A DNA stretch of 32,640 nucleotides, from positions 22,123 through 54,762 of the forward strand of contig NZ_QBKZ01000023.1 in assembly GCF_003056725.1 (NCBI RefSeq), in the 5' to 3' direction. This DNA comes from Mangrovicoccus ximenensis. GTDB lineage: Bacteria > Pseudomonadota > Alphaproteobacteria > Rhodobacterales > Rhodobacteraceae. Under the pieces are notes generated by a model. That model saw only the letters and a program-made list of their open reading frames with translations, was not told the DNA's origin and made no database searches. Position numbers and translations under genes: made by a program. Of this stretch, positions 16,250-23,561 are shown one piece after another; the first letter of the stretch is position 1, and each line of letters begins with the position of its first letter.

Positions 16250-16278
16250 ACAGGCCCGGGCGGGTGCACCGGGCCTGT
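16250..16278 (-). terminator. Terminator of the TRAP operon
   Basis: A perfect 10-bp stem ACAGGCCCGG / CCGGGCCTGT with a 9-nt loop lies 24 bp after the dctM stop. It is followed on the minus strand by TTTCC. It separates the TRAP transcript from the badI transcript, consistent with each having its own sigma-54 promoter. Confidence 0.7.
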
Positions 16279-16302
16279 CGGGATCGAGCGGGGAAACCGC
16301 CG

Positions 16303-17586
16303 CTATTCCATGGTCGAGGGCAGCCAGGTCACCAGCGCCGGGAAGGCGATCAGGACGCCGACCAGGATCAGGTGGCCGATGACATGCGGGAACGCCCCGC
16401 GGAACACCTCGTTCAGCCGCATCCCCGTGGTGCTGGCGATGACATAGACGTTCATCCCCAGAGGCGGCGTCAGCACCCCGATCTCGCCCATCACGATGGT
16501 CAGGATGGCGACCCAGATCAGGTCGTAGCCAAGGCTGTCCATCAGCGGCACGACGATCGGGATGGTCAGGATCAGCATGGCGATCAGGTCCATGAAGCAG
16601 CCGAGCACCAGATAGATGAAGAGCACGATCAGCAGGATCCACAGCCGGTCGATGCCGGTCTCGGCGAGGAAGCCGATCAGCCCCTGCGCCGCCTGGGTCA
16701 TGGTCAGGAAGTAGACGAAGAGATGCGCGCCGACGATGATCATCGCGAGCATGCAGCTGGTTTCCACCGCGGCACGGGCGGCATGCATGATCTGCTTGCG
16801 CGACACGCCGCGGGAGATTGCCAGGAGGAGCGCGGTCAGCGCGCCGAGCGCCGAGGCCTCGGTCGGCGTGGCGACGCCGGTATAGATGACCACGGTGACC
16901 ATGGTGAAGAGCAGGATGAAGGTCCAGGCCTTGCGCAGCGAGCGGATCTTCTCGCCCCAGGAATAGCCGCGCGCGGCCGGGGCGTGCTCGGGATGGCGCC
17001 AGATCAGGAACAGCACCGTCAGGATGATGGTCAGCGTCACCAGGAGACCCGGCACCACGCCCGCGATCAGCAGCTTCGCCACGCTCATGTCCGCCAAGAG
17101 CGCATAGATGACCATCGCGCCGCTCGGCGGGATCAGCATCGACAGCGTCCCCGAGATCGCCACCACGCCGGCGGCGAGCTGCGGGTTGTAGCCCTGCTTG
17201 ATCATCCCCGGAATGGTGGTCGAGGCCAGCGTCGCGGCCGCGGCCGTGCTGGAGCCCGAGATCGCGCCGAAGCCCGCGCCGGTGATGGCGGTGGCATGGG
17301 CAAGCCCGCCGGGAATGCGGCCGACCCAGGTCTTGGCGATCTCGAACATGTCGTCGCCGATGCCGCTGACCATGACGAAATTCGCCATCAGGATGAACAT
17401 CGGCAGCATGACCCATTCATAGCCGTTGACCGAGCCCAGGGGCGTCGCCGCCACCATGCCCGCGGCCAGGTCGAAGCCGCCCACCAGGAACAGCCCGACG
17501 CCGCCCGCGACCGACAGCGCGATCGCCACCGGAAGGCCGATCACCATCAGCCCGACGAGAAGGAGGAAACCGGTTGCCAGCGCCAT
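16303..17586 (-). CDS. dctM: TRAP transporter large permease (DctM)
   Basis: 427-aa membrane protein with about a dozen hydrophobic segments, the usual DctM length. It drives sodium-coupled uptake of the ligand delivered by the binding protein. Recognisable blocks include the N-terminal FLLLVGLMVIGLPVAIALS, the SGSSTAAAATLASTTIPGM segment, GTLSMLIPPSGAMVIYA, and the C-terminal GVLTPPLGMNVYVIAS. The ATG at 17586 shares one base with the dctQ stop, so the two membrane subunits are translationally coupled. It is the last gene of the operon, before a terminator. Confidence 0.94.
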   Translation of the reverse strand: MALATGFLLLVGLMVIGLPVAIALSVAGGVGLFLVGGFDLAAGMVAATPLGSVNGYEWVMLPMFILMANFVMVSGIGDDMFEIAKTWVGRIPGGLAHATAITGAGFGAISGSSTAAAATLASTTIPGMIKQGYNPQLAAGVVAISGTLSMLIPPSGAMVIYALLADMSVAKLLIAGVVPGLLVTLTIILTVLFLIWRHPEHAPAARGYSWGEKIRSLRKAWTFILLFTMVTVVIYTGVATPTEASALGALTALLLAISRGVSRKQIMHAARAAVETSCMLAMIIVGAHLFVYFLTMTQAAQGLIGFLAETGIDRLWILLIVLFIYLVLGCFMDLIAMLILTIPIVVPLMDSLGYDLIWVAILTIVMGEIGVLTPPLGMNVYVIASTTGMRLNEVFRGAFPHVIGHLILVGVLIAFPALVTWLPSTME

Positions 17587-18188
17587 CAGATGCTCTCCTC
17601 TTCGGGATGCTCGTGGGAGTTGATCAGCTGGAAGCCCATCTCGGGATCGTCCAGCGCCGCGGCCAGCAGGTTGGCCGCCGCGATATGCACGAGGCGCAGC
17701 AGGATCAGCCCCATGCAGACCGCATAGATCGCCTGCTCCGCCCAGATCGGCCAGGGGATCAGGCCATAGGTGACCCGGCCCGCCTCGAAGCTCTCGATCG
17801 CGCTGTGGGCGACGCGCCAGGTCATGATCCAGAACATCGGCACCGCCATGGCAAGGCCGATCCCCAGCAGGAAGAGGTGGATGCGCCGCGGGATCAGCAT
17901 CGCGAAGAGATCGACCGAGATGTGCCGCGCATGGCGCAGCGCCAGGCTCGCCACCGCCAGCATGATGATCGGCAGCAGGTAGCGGGACACGAGGTCCATG
18001 GTCACGATCAGCGGCGCATTGAACAGGTAGCGGCCGAGCGCATCCGCCGAGACCACGCACATCACCACCAGCGCCATCAGCGCGGCGAGGGTCCAGACCC
18101 CTTTCTCGATCCAGCCGAGGAAGGCGTCCACGGCGTCCACCGCCCGCCGCACGGGGCTCGGCGTCGCGTCTATGCCGGAATTCTGCAT
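17586..18188 (-). CDS. dctQ: TRAP transporter small permease (DctQ)
   Basis: 200-aa four-helix membrane protein of the DctQ family. The hydrophobic segments are at about 32-50, 65-85, 105-125 and 150-170. The conserved charge pattern LRHARHISVDLF follows the second helix. Together with DctM it forms the membrane domain that docks the binding protein. It is separated from the binding-protein gene by a 71-bp spacer with a strong hairpin, which should lower its expression relative to dctP. Confidence 0.9.
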   Translation of the reverse strand: MQNSGIDATPSPVRRAVDAVDAFLGWIEKGVWTLAALMALVVMCVVSADALGRYLFNAPLIVTMDLVSRYLLPIIMLAVASLALRHARHISVDLFAMLIPRRIHLFLLGIGLAMAVPMFWIMTWRVAHSAIESFEAGRVTYGLIPWPIWAEQAIYAVCMGLILLRLVHIAAANLLAAALDDPEMGFQLINSHEHPEEESI

Positions 18189-18214
18189 GTCAACTCCAAT
18201 GGGTCAGAAGGAGG

Positions 18215-18246
18215 GGCCCTGCCGTGCACCCGGCACGGCAGGGGCC
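18215..18246 (-). promoter_or_regulatory. Intercistronic hairpin between dctP and dctQ
   Basis: GGCCCTGCCGTGC pairs with GCACGGCAGGGGCC around a 5-nt loop, with one extra G. The stem has no T tract, so it is more likely an mRNA-stabilising or partial-termination element. Such elements keep binding-protein mRNA in excess over permease mRNA. Confidence 0.65.
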
Positions 18247-18259
18247 TGCCTCCGTCAGG

Positions 18260-19288
18260 TCACTGCGGCAAGGCCGCCTTGTAGGCCTCGAGCGCGTCCC
18301 CGGCCGGGATGCGGCGCTTCTCGAGATCCGCGACCCAGGCATCGACGACGCCGGAGGTGACGGAGCTCAGCTCCTCGACCTGTTCCGGCGTCCAGGTGTA
18401 GATCTCCATGCCGTAATCGTCGGTCTGCAGCTCCTCGATGGCCTTCGCTTCGTCCTCTTCCATGAAGGCACAGAAGGATTCCTCGGCCGCCTTGCCCGCT
18501 TCGACCAGCGCGGTCTGGATGTCCTCGGGCAGGGACTGGAACTTGCGCTCGGAGATGGCCGCGAAGATGCCGGGCGTGCCGAGGCTGAAGCCGGTCACGC
18601 CGTAATCCGCGTCGCGCCAGTAGTCGTAGTCGCGGACCGAGGAATAGGCCCCCATCCAGCTGTCGATCGTGCCGCGCTGCAGCGCCTGGACGACCTCGGG
18701 GCCGGTGATGCCGACCGGCACGCCGCCGAGCGCCGAGACCGTGCGTTCCATCATGCCCCCGGCATTGCGCAGCTTCAGCCCCTCCAGATCCGACACTTCG
18801 GTGATCTGCTTGTTGGACGCCGACGGTCCGTAGGCCGGGTAGACGTAATAGGACAGGATGCGGATGCCGAGCGGTTCGTACTGGGTCTGCCAGACGATGC
18901 CGCCGGGATCGCCGACCGCGCGCATCGCGCGGGTGCCGTCGCAGACCTTCTGCACCAGGTTCGGCGCCTCGAGGAGCCCCCAGAGCGGCACGTCCGAGCT
19001 GCTGTAATAGCCGGTGCCGAGCTCGTAGATGTCGATCGCGCCGACGCGGACCAGCTCCAGCGCCTCGCGCGACTTGCCCGCCTGCTCGGCCGGGTAGAAT
19101 TCGATCTCGGCGCGGCCCTCGGTCAGCTTCGACAGCTCGTCGATGAAGACCTGCGTGCCATGGATGGTGCCGTTGACGCTGGCCGGCAGGAAGGTCCCGA
19201 GGCGCAGCTTCACCTCCTGGGACATGGCTCCGGTTGCGGTGGCGGCGAGAAGTCCTGCGGCGAGCAGGCCGGTGGTCTTGGCAGTCAT
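18260..19288 (-). CDS. dctP: TRAP transporter periplasmic binding protein (DctP)
   Basis: 342-aa binding protein. The ATG at 19288 follows GGGAGGAAC at good spacing and gives a signal peptide ending near AMSQ (residue about 24). The DctP fold is clear: VKLRLGTFLPASVNG at the start of the mature part. The ligand-carboxylate Arg is in GLKLRNAGG (Arg174), followed by VVQALQRGTIDSWMG. The ligand is unknown, but the shared sigma-54 promoter type and adjacency suggest the acid degraded by the badI operon, such as an alicyclic carboxylate. The C-terminus carries extra acidic segments (EEDEAKAIEELQ). Confidence 0.92.
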   Translation of the reverse strand: MTAKTTGLLAAGLLAATATGAMSQEVKLRLGTFLPASVNGTIHGTQVFIDELSKLTEGRAEIEFYPAEQAGKSREALELVRVGAIDIYELGTGYYSSSDVPLWGLLEAPNLVQKVCDGTRAMRAVGDPGGIVWQTQYEPLGIRILSYYVYPAYGPSASNKQITEVSDLEGLKLRNAGGMMERTVSALGGVPVGITGPEVVQALQRGTIDSWMGAYSSVRDYDYWRDADYGVTGFSLGTPGIFAAISERKFQSLPEDIQTALVEAGKAAEESFCAFMEEDEAKAIEELQTDDYGMEIYTWTPEQVEELSSVTSGVVDAWVADLEKRRIPAGDALEAYKAALPQ

Positions 19289-19322
19289 CAAAGTTCCTCC
19301 CTTGGTGTTCCCGGGGCAGACC

Positions 19323-19338
19323 TGCAATCCGCGTGCCA
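19323..19338 (-). promoter_or_regulatory. Sigma-54 promoter of the TRAP operon
   Basis: The minus strand reads TGGCACGCGGATTGCA, a full match to the -24/-12 consensus including the G after TGGCAC. The -12 element is about 36 bp upstream of the dctP ATG. It differs from the badI promoter at only two bases within the core, including the shared GGA before TTGCA. Confidence 0.85.
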
Positions 19339-19407
19339 CTGTGCCGGGCCGCGGAGGCGGCGATCCTGCGGCGCGCCATGGCACCTGGTTTGCGGCACCC
19401 GCTGCGG

Positions 19408-19428
19408 GCCGGAGTCCCGTGCTCCGGC
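19408..19428. promoter_or_regulatory. Inverted repeat, candidate activator site
   Basis: GCCGGAG-N7-CTCCGGC, perfect 7-bp arms, centred about 80 bp upstream of the sigma-54 -24 element. The distance suits an enhancer-binding protein, but no second copy was found before badI. It could instead serve the divergent dehydrogenase fragment. Confidence 0.3.
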
Positions 19429-19461
19429 AACATCTTCCCGCATAGGAGGCAAGGAAGGCAG

Positions 19462-19614
19462 ATGAAGATCGGATTCATCGGACTCGGGCTCATGGGCCGC
19501 GGCATGGCCGCGAACATCCGCAAGGCCGGGTTCGACCTGGCCGTGCATGACCTGCGCGAGGACGCCGCCGCACCGCTGGTCGAGGCGGGCGCCGTCTGGG
19601 CGGCGACGCCCCGG
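19462..19614 (+). pseudogene. 3-hydroxyisobutyrate dehydrogenase-family protein, 3'-truncated
   Basis: The first about 51 codons encode MKIGFIGLGLMGRGMAANIR and LAVHDLREDAAAPLVEAGA, the NAD-binding beta-alpha-beta start (GLGLMG) of the beta-hydroxyacid dehydrogenase family (MmsB/GarR type, normally about 290 aa). A ribosome-binding site (AAGGAAGG) precedes it. After ATPR at about 19614 the homology is lost. The frame runs on without meaning to 19758, next to the 3' end of the sulfotransferase gene. It lost the substrate domain and cannot be active. Family members include tartronate-semialdehyde reductase, which would suit sugar-acid catabolism. Confidence 0.72.
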
Positions 19615-19766
19615 TCGGAAAAGACATGCGGTCTTGCGGAGCGGCGGCGGCATGAAACCATTGCCTCCTTCTGGATTGTGGCGCGGCAAGGACCGGACGG
19701 CGCAGTCGTCCCGCGGGCGAAGTTCCGGACCGGGGACGGGCTGAACCTGCTGACCTGACCCTTGGC

Positions 19767-20642
19767 TCAGAGCGCCACGCCGTAGTTCCGGCGCATCGCC
19801 TCAACCGTGTCGGCATAAAGCTCGGCGAGGAAGTCGCGGACCTCCTGCGCGGGCGCAGGATAGCGGTTGCGGTTCAGCCTGCGCAGCGTTTCCCGGTCCA
19901 GCGGCGCCTCGGGCAGGCCGAGCGCGGCCCAGGCCTGCGCGGTGACCGCCGCGGGGTCGTCCCGGAGCGCCTGCTGGGTCAGCAGGCTGAGCTTGCCGGC
20001 CGCCAGAGGGGCCTCCCAGAGCGGCATCCGCTTTTCGTAGAACCCCGTGCGCAGATAGGGGGCGCCGGCCTCCAGATCGGCGCGCAGCCGCGCCACGTTC
20101 AGCTCCTCTCCGGGCGCGACGAAGCCCCCGGCATCGACCGCCTGCTTCGACCAGCGCAGGTCATGGTAGTATTCCGAGACTGCCCGCCGCGCCGGATCGG
20201 CGAGGATCAGGAAGAGATGCGCCGTCGGCGCCAGCGCCGCGATCCGGGCCGGGGTGTCCGGGAAGGGCATGTCGAAATAGGAGGGGCTGGCCTCGCCCAT
20301 CAGCTCTCCGGGACGGCGCCCGGCGAAGAAGCTGCGGTACCAGTCCTCGCTGCGGTCGCGGCGCATCGAGAAATAGTGGATTTCCTTCGGGCGGCGTTCC
20401 ACCACCTGCGGGTGGCGGCAGATATGGTCGTAGAGCGATGTGGTGCCGCCCTTCATCGTTCCGATGATCAGGAAATCCGGGCGGCATTGCGCCGGAGCCG
20501 GGGCGGGGCGGGCGTTGCGCAGCGCGAAGAGCGCGGCGGCAAGCTCCGGGTCGCGGGCATCCTCGGCGCGCCAGAGCGCCTCCATCTCGACCGGGGTCAG
20601 TGGATGGCGGCCATGCGGCGTGAAAAGCGGGGTGTCGGGCAT
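19767..20642 (-). CDS. PAPS-dependent sulfotransferase
   Basis: 291-aa sulfotransferase-domain protein, starting at the ATG at 20642 behind AAAGGAC. The 5'-phosphosulfate loop LIIGTMKGGTTSLYDH is at residues 59-74. The conserved PKEIHYFS (85-92), GEASPSYF (116-123) and the 3'-phosphate site LADPARRAVSEYYHDL (148-163) all fit the family, which transfers sulfate from PAPS to a hydroxyl, often of a sugar. There is no signal peptide, so it acts in the cytosol. It lies 23 bp downstream of the DHDPS-family gene, as the last gene of a sugar-acid operon, which is an unexpected place for a biosynthetic sulfotransferase. The acceptor is unknown. Confidence 0.85.
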   Translation of the reverse strand: MPDTPLFTPHGRHPLTPVEMEALWRAEDARDPELAAALFALRNARPAPAPAQCRPDFLIIGTMKGGTTSLYDHICRHPQVVERRPKEIHYFSMRRDRSEDWYRSFFAGRRPGELMGEASPSYFDMPFPDTPARIAALAPTAHLFLILADPARRAVSEYYHDLRWSKQAVDAGGFVAPGEELNVARLRADLEAGAPYLRTGFYEKRMPLWEAPLAAGKLSLLTQQALRDDPAAVTAQAWAALGLPEAPLDRETLRRLNRNRYPAPAQEVRDFLAELYADTVEAMRRNYGVAL

Positions 20643-20665
20643 GGGGATGTCCTTTCGGGAACCGG

Positions 20666-21565
20666 TCAGACGAGGCCGACCTTGGAGAGGAAAGCGCCGA
20701 GCTTGGCCTCCTGTGCCGGGGTCAGCGGCCAGGCGGAAGGCGGACGGGTCGGGCCGCAATCATGTCCGGTCGCGGCCAGCGCGGCCTTCACGCCGGTCAC
20801 ATTGGCGCCGTTCAGCTCTTCGGCACGGATCTCCTCGAAGGGCTTCATCTCGTCGATCAGCTTGTTCGCGGTCAGATAGTCGCCCGCATCGAGCGCCTTG
20901 TGGATCGCCACCGACCGTTCGGGCCAGACATTGATCAGACCCGAGGTGAAGCCGCGCGCGCCCACCGCGTAAAGCGGCGGCGCCCAGACCTCGGCCAGGC
21001 CGCCGACCCAGACGATCGAGGAATCGCAGGCCGCGATGGCGTCGGCCAGCTTCAGCGGGTTGGGCGTCGCCCATTTCACGCCCTTCACGCCGGGCAGGTC
21101 GCAGAGCGCCTTGATCGCCTGGGTGCCGATCGCGTCGTTGCGCAGGTAGAGCATCATCGGGAGGCCGCCCGAGGCCTCGTGCACCGCCCTGACATAGTCA
21201 ACCGTGCCGCGCGGGCTGACGAACGGATCCGGCGGCTGGTGGATCATCAGCGCCGACGCGCCCGCCGCGGCGGAAGCTTCGGCCAGGCGGCAGGCATCGC
21301 GGATGCCGCGGCCGACGCCTGCCAGCACCGGCGCGCGGCCGTCCACCATGCGGCAGACCTCGGTCACCATGGTGCAGGCCTCGCCGGTGGTCAGCGCGTA
21401 GAACTCGCCCGTGTTGCCGTTCACGACCGGGATATGCACCCCCGCCGCCAGCGCGCGGTCGATGACCGGCGCGAGTTTCGCGGGCGCGATGTCGCCCGCC
21501 GCGTCATAGGGGGTGACGAGGATGCCGGAGATGCCCCGCAGCGCGGTGTCGAGATCGAATGCCAT
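20666..21565 (-). CDS. DHDPS-family aldolase/dehydratase (keto-deoxy sugar acid dehydratase-like)
   Basis: 299-aa class I aldolase-fold protein. The Schiff-base Lys is at 164 (GVKGVKWAT), the catalytic Tyr at 140 (MMLYLRND), and the carboxylate-binding motif reads GNTGEFYALT (50-59). The last is closer to keto-deoxy-glucarate/arabinonate dehydratases than to the GTTGES of true DapA. Such enzymes convert a 2-keto-3-deoxy sugar acid to 2-oxoglutarate semialdehyde, or cleave it to pyruvate. It starts 10 bp after the dehydratase that would make its substrate, giving a two-step aldonate route. The downstream semialdehyde dehydrogenase is not in the window. Confidence 0.85.
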   Translation of the reverse strand: MAFDLDTALRGISGILVTPYDAAGDIAPAKLAPVIDRALAAGVHIPVVNGNTGEFYALTTGEACTMVTEVCRMVDGRAPVLAGVGRGIRDACRLAEASAAAGASALMIHQPPDPFVSPRGTVDYVRAVHEASGGLPMMLYLRNDAIGTQAIKALCDLPGVKGVKWATPNPLKLADAIAACDSSIVWVGGLAEVWAPPLYAVGARGFTSGLINVWPERSVAIHKALDAGDYLTANKLIDEMKPFEEIRAEELNGANVTGVKAALAATGHDCGPTRPPSAWPLTPAQEAKLGAFLSKVGLV

Positions 21566-21575
21566 TCAGGCCTCC

Positions 21576-23318
21576 TCAGAAGATGTCTGGCTCGCCGGCC
21601 GTGCGGCCGAAATCGGATTGCAGGTAGTCGAAGTCGCAGCCCTTGTCGGCCTGGGTGACGTGTTGCGAGAACATCCAGCCCCAGCCGCGCTCGTATTTCG
21701 GCGCCGGGGCAACCCAGGCGGCGCGGCGCGCGGCGATCTCCTCCTCGCTGACCAGCATGTCGAGGCGGCGGGCCGGCAGGTCGAGCCGCACGATGTCCCC
21801 CGTCTTCACCAGCGCCAGCGGACCGCCGGCGAAGCTTTCCGGGGCGACATGCAGCACGCAGGCGCCGTAGGAGGTGCCCGACATCCGCGCATCGGAGATC
21901 CGCAGCATGTCGCGGTGGCCCTGCTTGATCAGCGCCTTCGGGATCGGCAGCATGCCCCATTCCGGCATCCCCGGACCGCCCAGCGGACCCGCGTTGCGCA
22001 GGATCATCACGTGGCCGGGCGTGACCTCCAGCGTCTCGTCATCGACCGCCGCCTTCATCTCGGGATAGCTGTCGAAGACCAGCGCCGGGCCCTCGTGCAC
22101 GTAGTATTTCGGATCGCAGGCGGCGGGCTTGATCACCGCGCCGTCGGGGCAGAGATTGCCGCGCAGCACGGCCAGCGAGCCTTCATGGTAGACCGGGTTC
22201 GACAGCGGCCGGATCACGTCGTCGTTCCAGACTTTCGCGCCTTCGAGGTTCTCGCCCATGGTCTTGCCGGTGACGGTCAGGCAGGCGGTGTCGAGACGGT
22301 CCTCGATCTGCTTCATCAGCGCGCGCAGCCCGCCCGCGAAGAAGAAGTCCTCCATCAGGTAGCCCTTGCCCGAGGGCCGGACATTGGCGATCAGCGGCGT
22401 CTCGCGCCCCAGCGCGTCGAGATCGTCGAGCGTCAGCTCGACGCCCGCGCGCCGCGCCATGGCGATCAGGTGGACGACGGCATTGGTCGAGCAGCCGGTC
22501 GCCATGGCGACGATGGCGGCGTTGCGGACCGCAGCCGGGGTGATGATCCGGTCCGGCGTCAGGTCCTCCCAGACCATGTCGACGATGCGGCGGCCGCAAT
22601 CGGCGCCCATCCGCTGGTGGCCCGAGTCGACCGCCGGGATCGAGGAAGCGCCGGGCAGCGTGAGCCCCATCGCGTCGGCGATCGCGGTCATGGTCGAGGC
22701 GGTGCCCATGGTCATGCAGACCCCGGCCGAGCGGGCGATGCCGCCCTGGATGCCTTCCCATTCCCCGTCGGTGATGTTGCCCGCGCGGCGCTCGTCCCAG
22801 AACTTCCAGGCATCCGAGCCGGAGCCCAGCCGGTTGCCCGCGTAATTCCCGGCAAGCATCGGCCCGGCGGGCAGGTAGATGAACGGGATCCCGGCCGAGA
22901 TCGCGCCCATGACGAGGCCCGGGGTGGTCTTGTCGCAGCCGCCCATCAGCACCACGCCGTCGAACGGATGGCTGCGGATCATTTCCTCGCATTCCATGGC
23001 CAGCATGTTGCGGTAGATCATCGAGGTCGGCTTGGTGAAGCTCTCGTCGACGGAGAGCGAGGGCATCTCGACGGCGAAGCCGCCCGCCTGGAAGACGCCG
23101 CGCTTCACGTCCTGGGCGCGCTCGCGGAAATGGCTGTGGCAGGAGTTGATCTCCGACCAGGTATTGAGGATGCCGATCAGCGGCTTGCCTTTGAAATCCG
23201 CCTCCGAATAGCCGAGCTGCATCAGCCGCGACCGGTGGCCGAAGCTGCGCAGGTCGTCCGGCGCGAACCAGCGCGCCGAGCGCAAGCTCTCCGCATCCTT
23301 GCGGTCCACATCTTTCAT
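21576..23318 (-). CDS. IlvD/Edd-family sugar-acid dehydratase
   Basis: 580-aa Fe-S dehydratase that removes water from an aldonic acid to give the 2-keto-3-deoxy acid. The start at 23318 has GGGAGGGGC upstream. The three cluster-ligand cysteines are at 60 (EINSCHSH), 128 (GGCDKTTP) and 201 (AGVCMTMGTAST). The length and the C-terminal block ending in CDFDYLQSDFG fit the L-arabonate/D-xylonate dehydratase branch rather than dihydroxy-acid dehydratase. It leads a three-gene operon and faces the TTT transporter across a control region with two LacI-type operators. Confidence 0.9.
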   Translation of the reverse strand: MKDVDRKDAESLRSARWFAPDDLRSFGHRSRLMQLGYSEADFKGKPLIGILNTWSEINSCHSHFRERAQDVKRGVFQAGGFAVEMPSLSVDESFTKPTSMIYRNMLAMECEEMIRSHPFDGVVLMGGCDKTTPGLVMGAISAGIPFIYLPAGPMLAGNYAGNRLGSGSDAWKFWDERRAGNITDGEWEGIQGGIARSAGVCMTMGTASTMTAIADAMGLTLPGASSIPAVDSGHQRMGADCGRRIVDMVWEDLTPDRIITPAAVRNAAIVAMATGCSTNAVVHLIAMARRAGVELTLDDLDALGRETPLIANVRPSGKGYLMEDFFFAGGLRALMKQIEDRLDTACLTVTGKTMGENLEGAKVWNDDVIRPLSNPVYHEGSLAVLRGNLCPDGAVIKPAACDPKYYVHEGPALVFDSYPEMKAAVDDETLEVTPGHVMILRNAGPLGGPGMPEWGMLPIPKALIKQGHRDMLRISDARMSGTSYGACVLHVAPESFAGGPLALVKTGDIVRLDLPARRLDMLVSEEEIAARRAAWVAPAPKYERGWGWMFSQHVTQADKGCDFDYLQSDFGRTAGEPDIF

Positions 23319-23353
23319 GGATGCCCCTCCCTTGGCGCAATCGTTCCGGCCCT

Positions 23354-23383
23354 TATGTATGCGCTTACATTTCATTCCGTCAA
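23354..23383 (-). promoter_or_regulatory. Candidate promoter of the dehydratase operon
   Basis: On the minus strand TTGACG (23378-23383) is followed 17-18 bp later by ATACATA. The LacI-type operator at 23356 covers the spacer and -10, so a bound repressor would block it. The -10 is a poor match, so the exact position is uncertain. Confidence 0.4.
23356..23369. promoter_or_regulatory. LacI-type operator O1
   Basis: TGTATGCGCTTACA, a near-palindrome around a central CG that fits the LacI-family pattern TGnAnnCGnTTnCA. It shares 13 of 14 bases with the site at 23466, exactly 110 bp away and in the same orientation. Confidence 0.7.
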
Positions 23384-23395
23384 CGGGATTTCTGC

Positions 23396-23407
23396 ATTGC
23401 GCGCAAT
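23396..23407. promoter_or_regulatory. Perfect 12-bp palindrome
   Basis: ATTGCGCGCAAT lies between the two divergent promoters, near the midpoint of the two LacI-type operators. It may be a site for another regulator. No family is assigned. Confidence 0.3.
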
Positions 23408-23431
23408 ATTGGACTGATCAAGATTCAAAAC

Positions 23432-23456
23432 TTGACAGGGCTGCGCCGAATATGAT
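23432..23456 (+). promoter_or_regulatory. Candidate promoter of the TTT operon
   Basis: A perfect TTGACA -35 lies at 23432-23437. TATGAT at 23451 is too close (13 bp), and the bases at 17-18 bp spacing are weak. Operator O2 at 23466 would lie at about the transcription start, a position suited to repression. Confidence 0.4.
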
Positions 23457-23465
23457 GTTGAACTA

Positions 23466-23479
23466 TGTATGCGCTTTCA
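23466..23479. promoter_or_regulatory. LacI-type operator O2
   Basis: TGTATGCGCTTTCA, matching O1 at 13 of 14 bases and lying 110 bp from it, just downstream of the plus-strand -35 element. The spacing is close to a whole number of helical turns, which would allow a DNA loop. Confidence 0.7.
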
Positions 23480-23561
23480 CAGCGCGGATCGGAGCGGCGG
23501 GGGACCGCTCCCCACCTCGGGAAAATCCGGCTGCGCAAAGCGGCCAAAGGGAGGAAAACAG

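Noticed and set aside
19615..19766. Continuation of the hydroxyisobutyrate dehydrogenase frame as a real short protein
   Set aside because: After codon 51 the translation has no resemblance to the family and is Arg-rich. The frame is open only by chance.
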